From Methanohalophilus levihalophilus (GTDB taxonomy: Archaea; Halobacteriota; Methanosarcinia; Methanosarcinales; Methanosarcinaceae): a stretch of 64,000 nt of DNA. Below are positions 63,583-64,000 of this stretch, one piece after another. The number at the start of each line of letters is the position of its first letter. Positions within the stretch are counted from its first letter, which is position 1. The notes under the pieces are model-generated. The model saw only the letters and a list, made by a program, of their open reading frames with translations, did no database searches and was not told the origin of the DNA. Location of the stretch: contig NZ_JAGGLK010000003.1 of the NCBI RefSeq assembly GCF_017874375.1, positions 434,001 through 498,000 on the forward strand. The letters run 5' to 3'. The translations under genes were made by a program, and so were the position numbers.

Positions 63583-64000
63583 TCAGATGCCCTTTTTAGC
63601 ATGTATGGAATAACGGATCATTATTGCTGAAATTAAGCCTAAATAAACATACTGACTTAATAGAAATAACCTTTGCCAAAGTCCCGTGTACCCTAAAATG
63701 CCATCAATGGAGGAACTATTCTCTGAAACTACAAATAAGAAAAAGAATATCAAACCAAATAGAAATGCGCCAATTGACGACCAGTACATTTTGGTTGCAC
63801 TTCTTCGATGGAATATGCCTAAAGAGACTAGTGGTACAAACATAATTGCAATAAATCCTGTCCCAGCACAAATACCATGTAATTTACCTGTGAGGGTAGT
63901 TTCTGTGCCCCCGGGTTCCATTGGGAATAGGCCCGCCCCAATCCCTGCGCCAATTCCAAATAATAATATAAGCAGTGTTACAATTCGAACTGATTTTTTT
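63583..64000 (-). CDS. DUF998-like membrane protein (5' end outside window)
   Basis: The frame is open past the only in-window ATG (63921) to the window end: codons read VTLLILLFGIGAGIGAGLFP and then MEPGG, so the true start lies beyond 64000. Features: multiple membrane helices, LHGICAGTGFIAIMF and GLWQRLFLLSQYVYLGLISAIM, as in DUF998 proteins. Function unknown. Confidence 0.7.
   Translation of the reverse strand, partial: KKSVRIVTLLILLFGIGAGIGAGLFPMEPGGTETTLTGKLHGICAGTGFIAIMFVPLVSLGIFHRRSATKMYWSSIGAFLFGLIFFFLFVVSENSSSIDGILGYTGLWQRLFLLSQYVYLGLISAIMIRYSIHAKKGI

Overview
The window is a chromosomal segment of a methanogenic archaeon, almost certainly one of the cytochrome-containing Methanosarcinales (a methylotrophic Methanosarcinaceae such as Methanolobus, Methanohalophilus or Methanococcoides fits; the genus cannot be fixed from the sequence alone). 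The evidence is the combination of an A1AO ATP synthase operon in the order HIKECFABD-G, a methanogen-type (class 2) seryl-tRNA synthetase with its exact zinc ligands, a methanogenesis marker protein 2 homologue, the siroheme-dependent heme pathway (AhbA/AhbB/AhbD), an archaeal CcmE with a CxxxY motif, a long-chain prenyl synthase of the methanophenazine type and a large multiheme cytochrome c.

Layout. 1-1.5 kb: end of a preQ0/archaeosine cluster (DUF366, queE, queD). 1.6-4.8 kb: nifB, methanogenesis marker 2, a small conserved protein, and a radical SAM enzyme followed one base later by a 22-codon ORF encoding a WWWWY peptide, the best candidate here for an undescribed system. 5-6 kb: DUF5611, a chorismate-lyase-like protein, tRNA-Thr(GGT). 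6.2-9.3 kb: a cytochrome with seven CXXCH sites, one CX3CH site and a PGF-CTERM-like anchor, a collapsed methyltransferase pseudogene and an accessory gene. 9.4-12.8 kb: a cysteine-rich HxlR regulator divergent from hcp (hybrid cluster protein) with a repeated operator, a cupin and a membrane protein. 12.8-18.7 kb: a giant secreted protein in which one VWA domain appears inserted inside another.

18.9-29.7 kb, minus strand: twelve pilin-like genes, made of two five-gene cassettes in the same order plus two large paralogues, headed by a FlaD/FlaE-like coiled-coil protein. No assembly ATPase or membrane platform gene is present. 29.8-38.2 kb: ATP synthase operon including the small ahaG. 38.4-40.9 kb: ccmD-ccmE-prenyl synthase-radical SAM, divergent from the heme operon (41.0-48.4 kb: ahbD, ahbA, ahbB, precorrin-2 dehydrogenase, hemA, hemB, hemL, hemC), which runs straight into pyrD-pyrK. 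Heme synthesis, cytochrome c maturation and probably quinone-analogue side-chain synthesis therefore sit back to back.

50-56.5 kb: FAH-family enzyme with a winged-helix regulator, gltX, rps3ae and serS. 56.6-61.3 kb: an accessory stretch (KamA-family radical SAM, single-domain response regulator, a 48-residue lipoprotein, a GNAT, a MarR-reductase pair, a small membrane protein). 61.3-63.5 kb: a tightly overlapping operon of DHH/RecJ-like nuclease, Pcc1 (which appears to need a CTG start) and family 4 uracil-DNA glycosylase. The window ends inside a DUF998-like membrane protein. No insertion sequence, CRISPR array or rRNA was seen.
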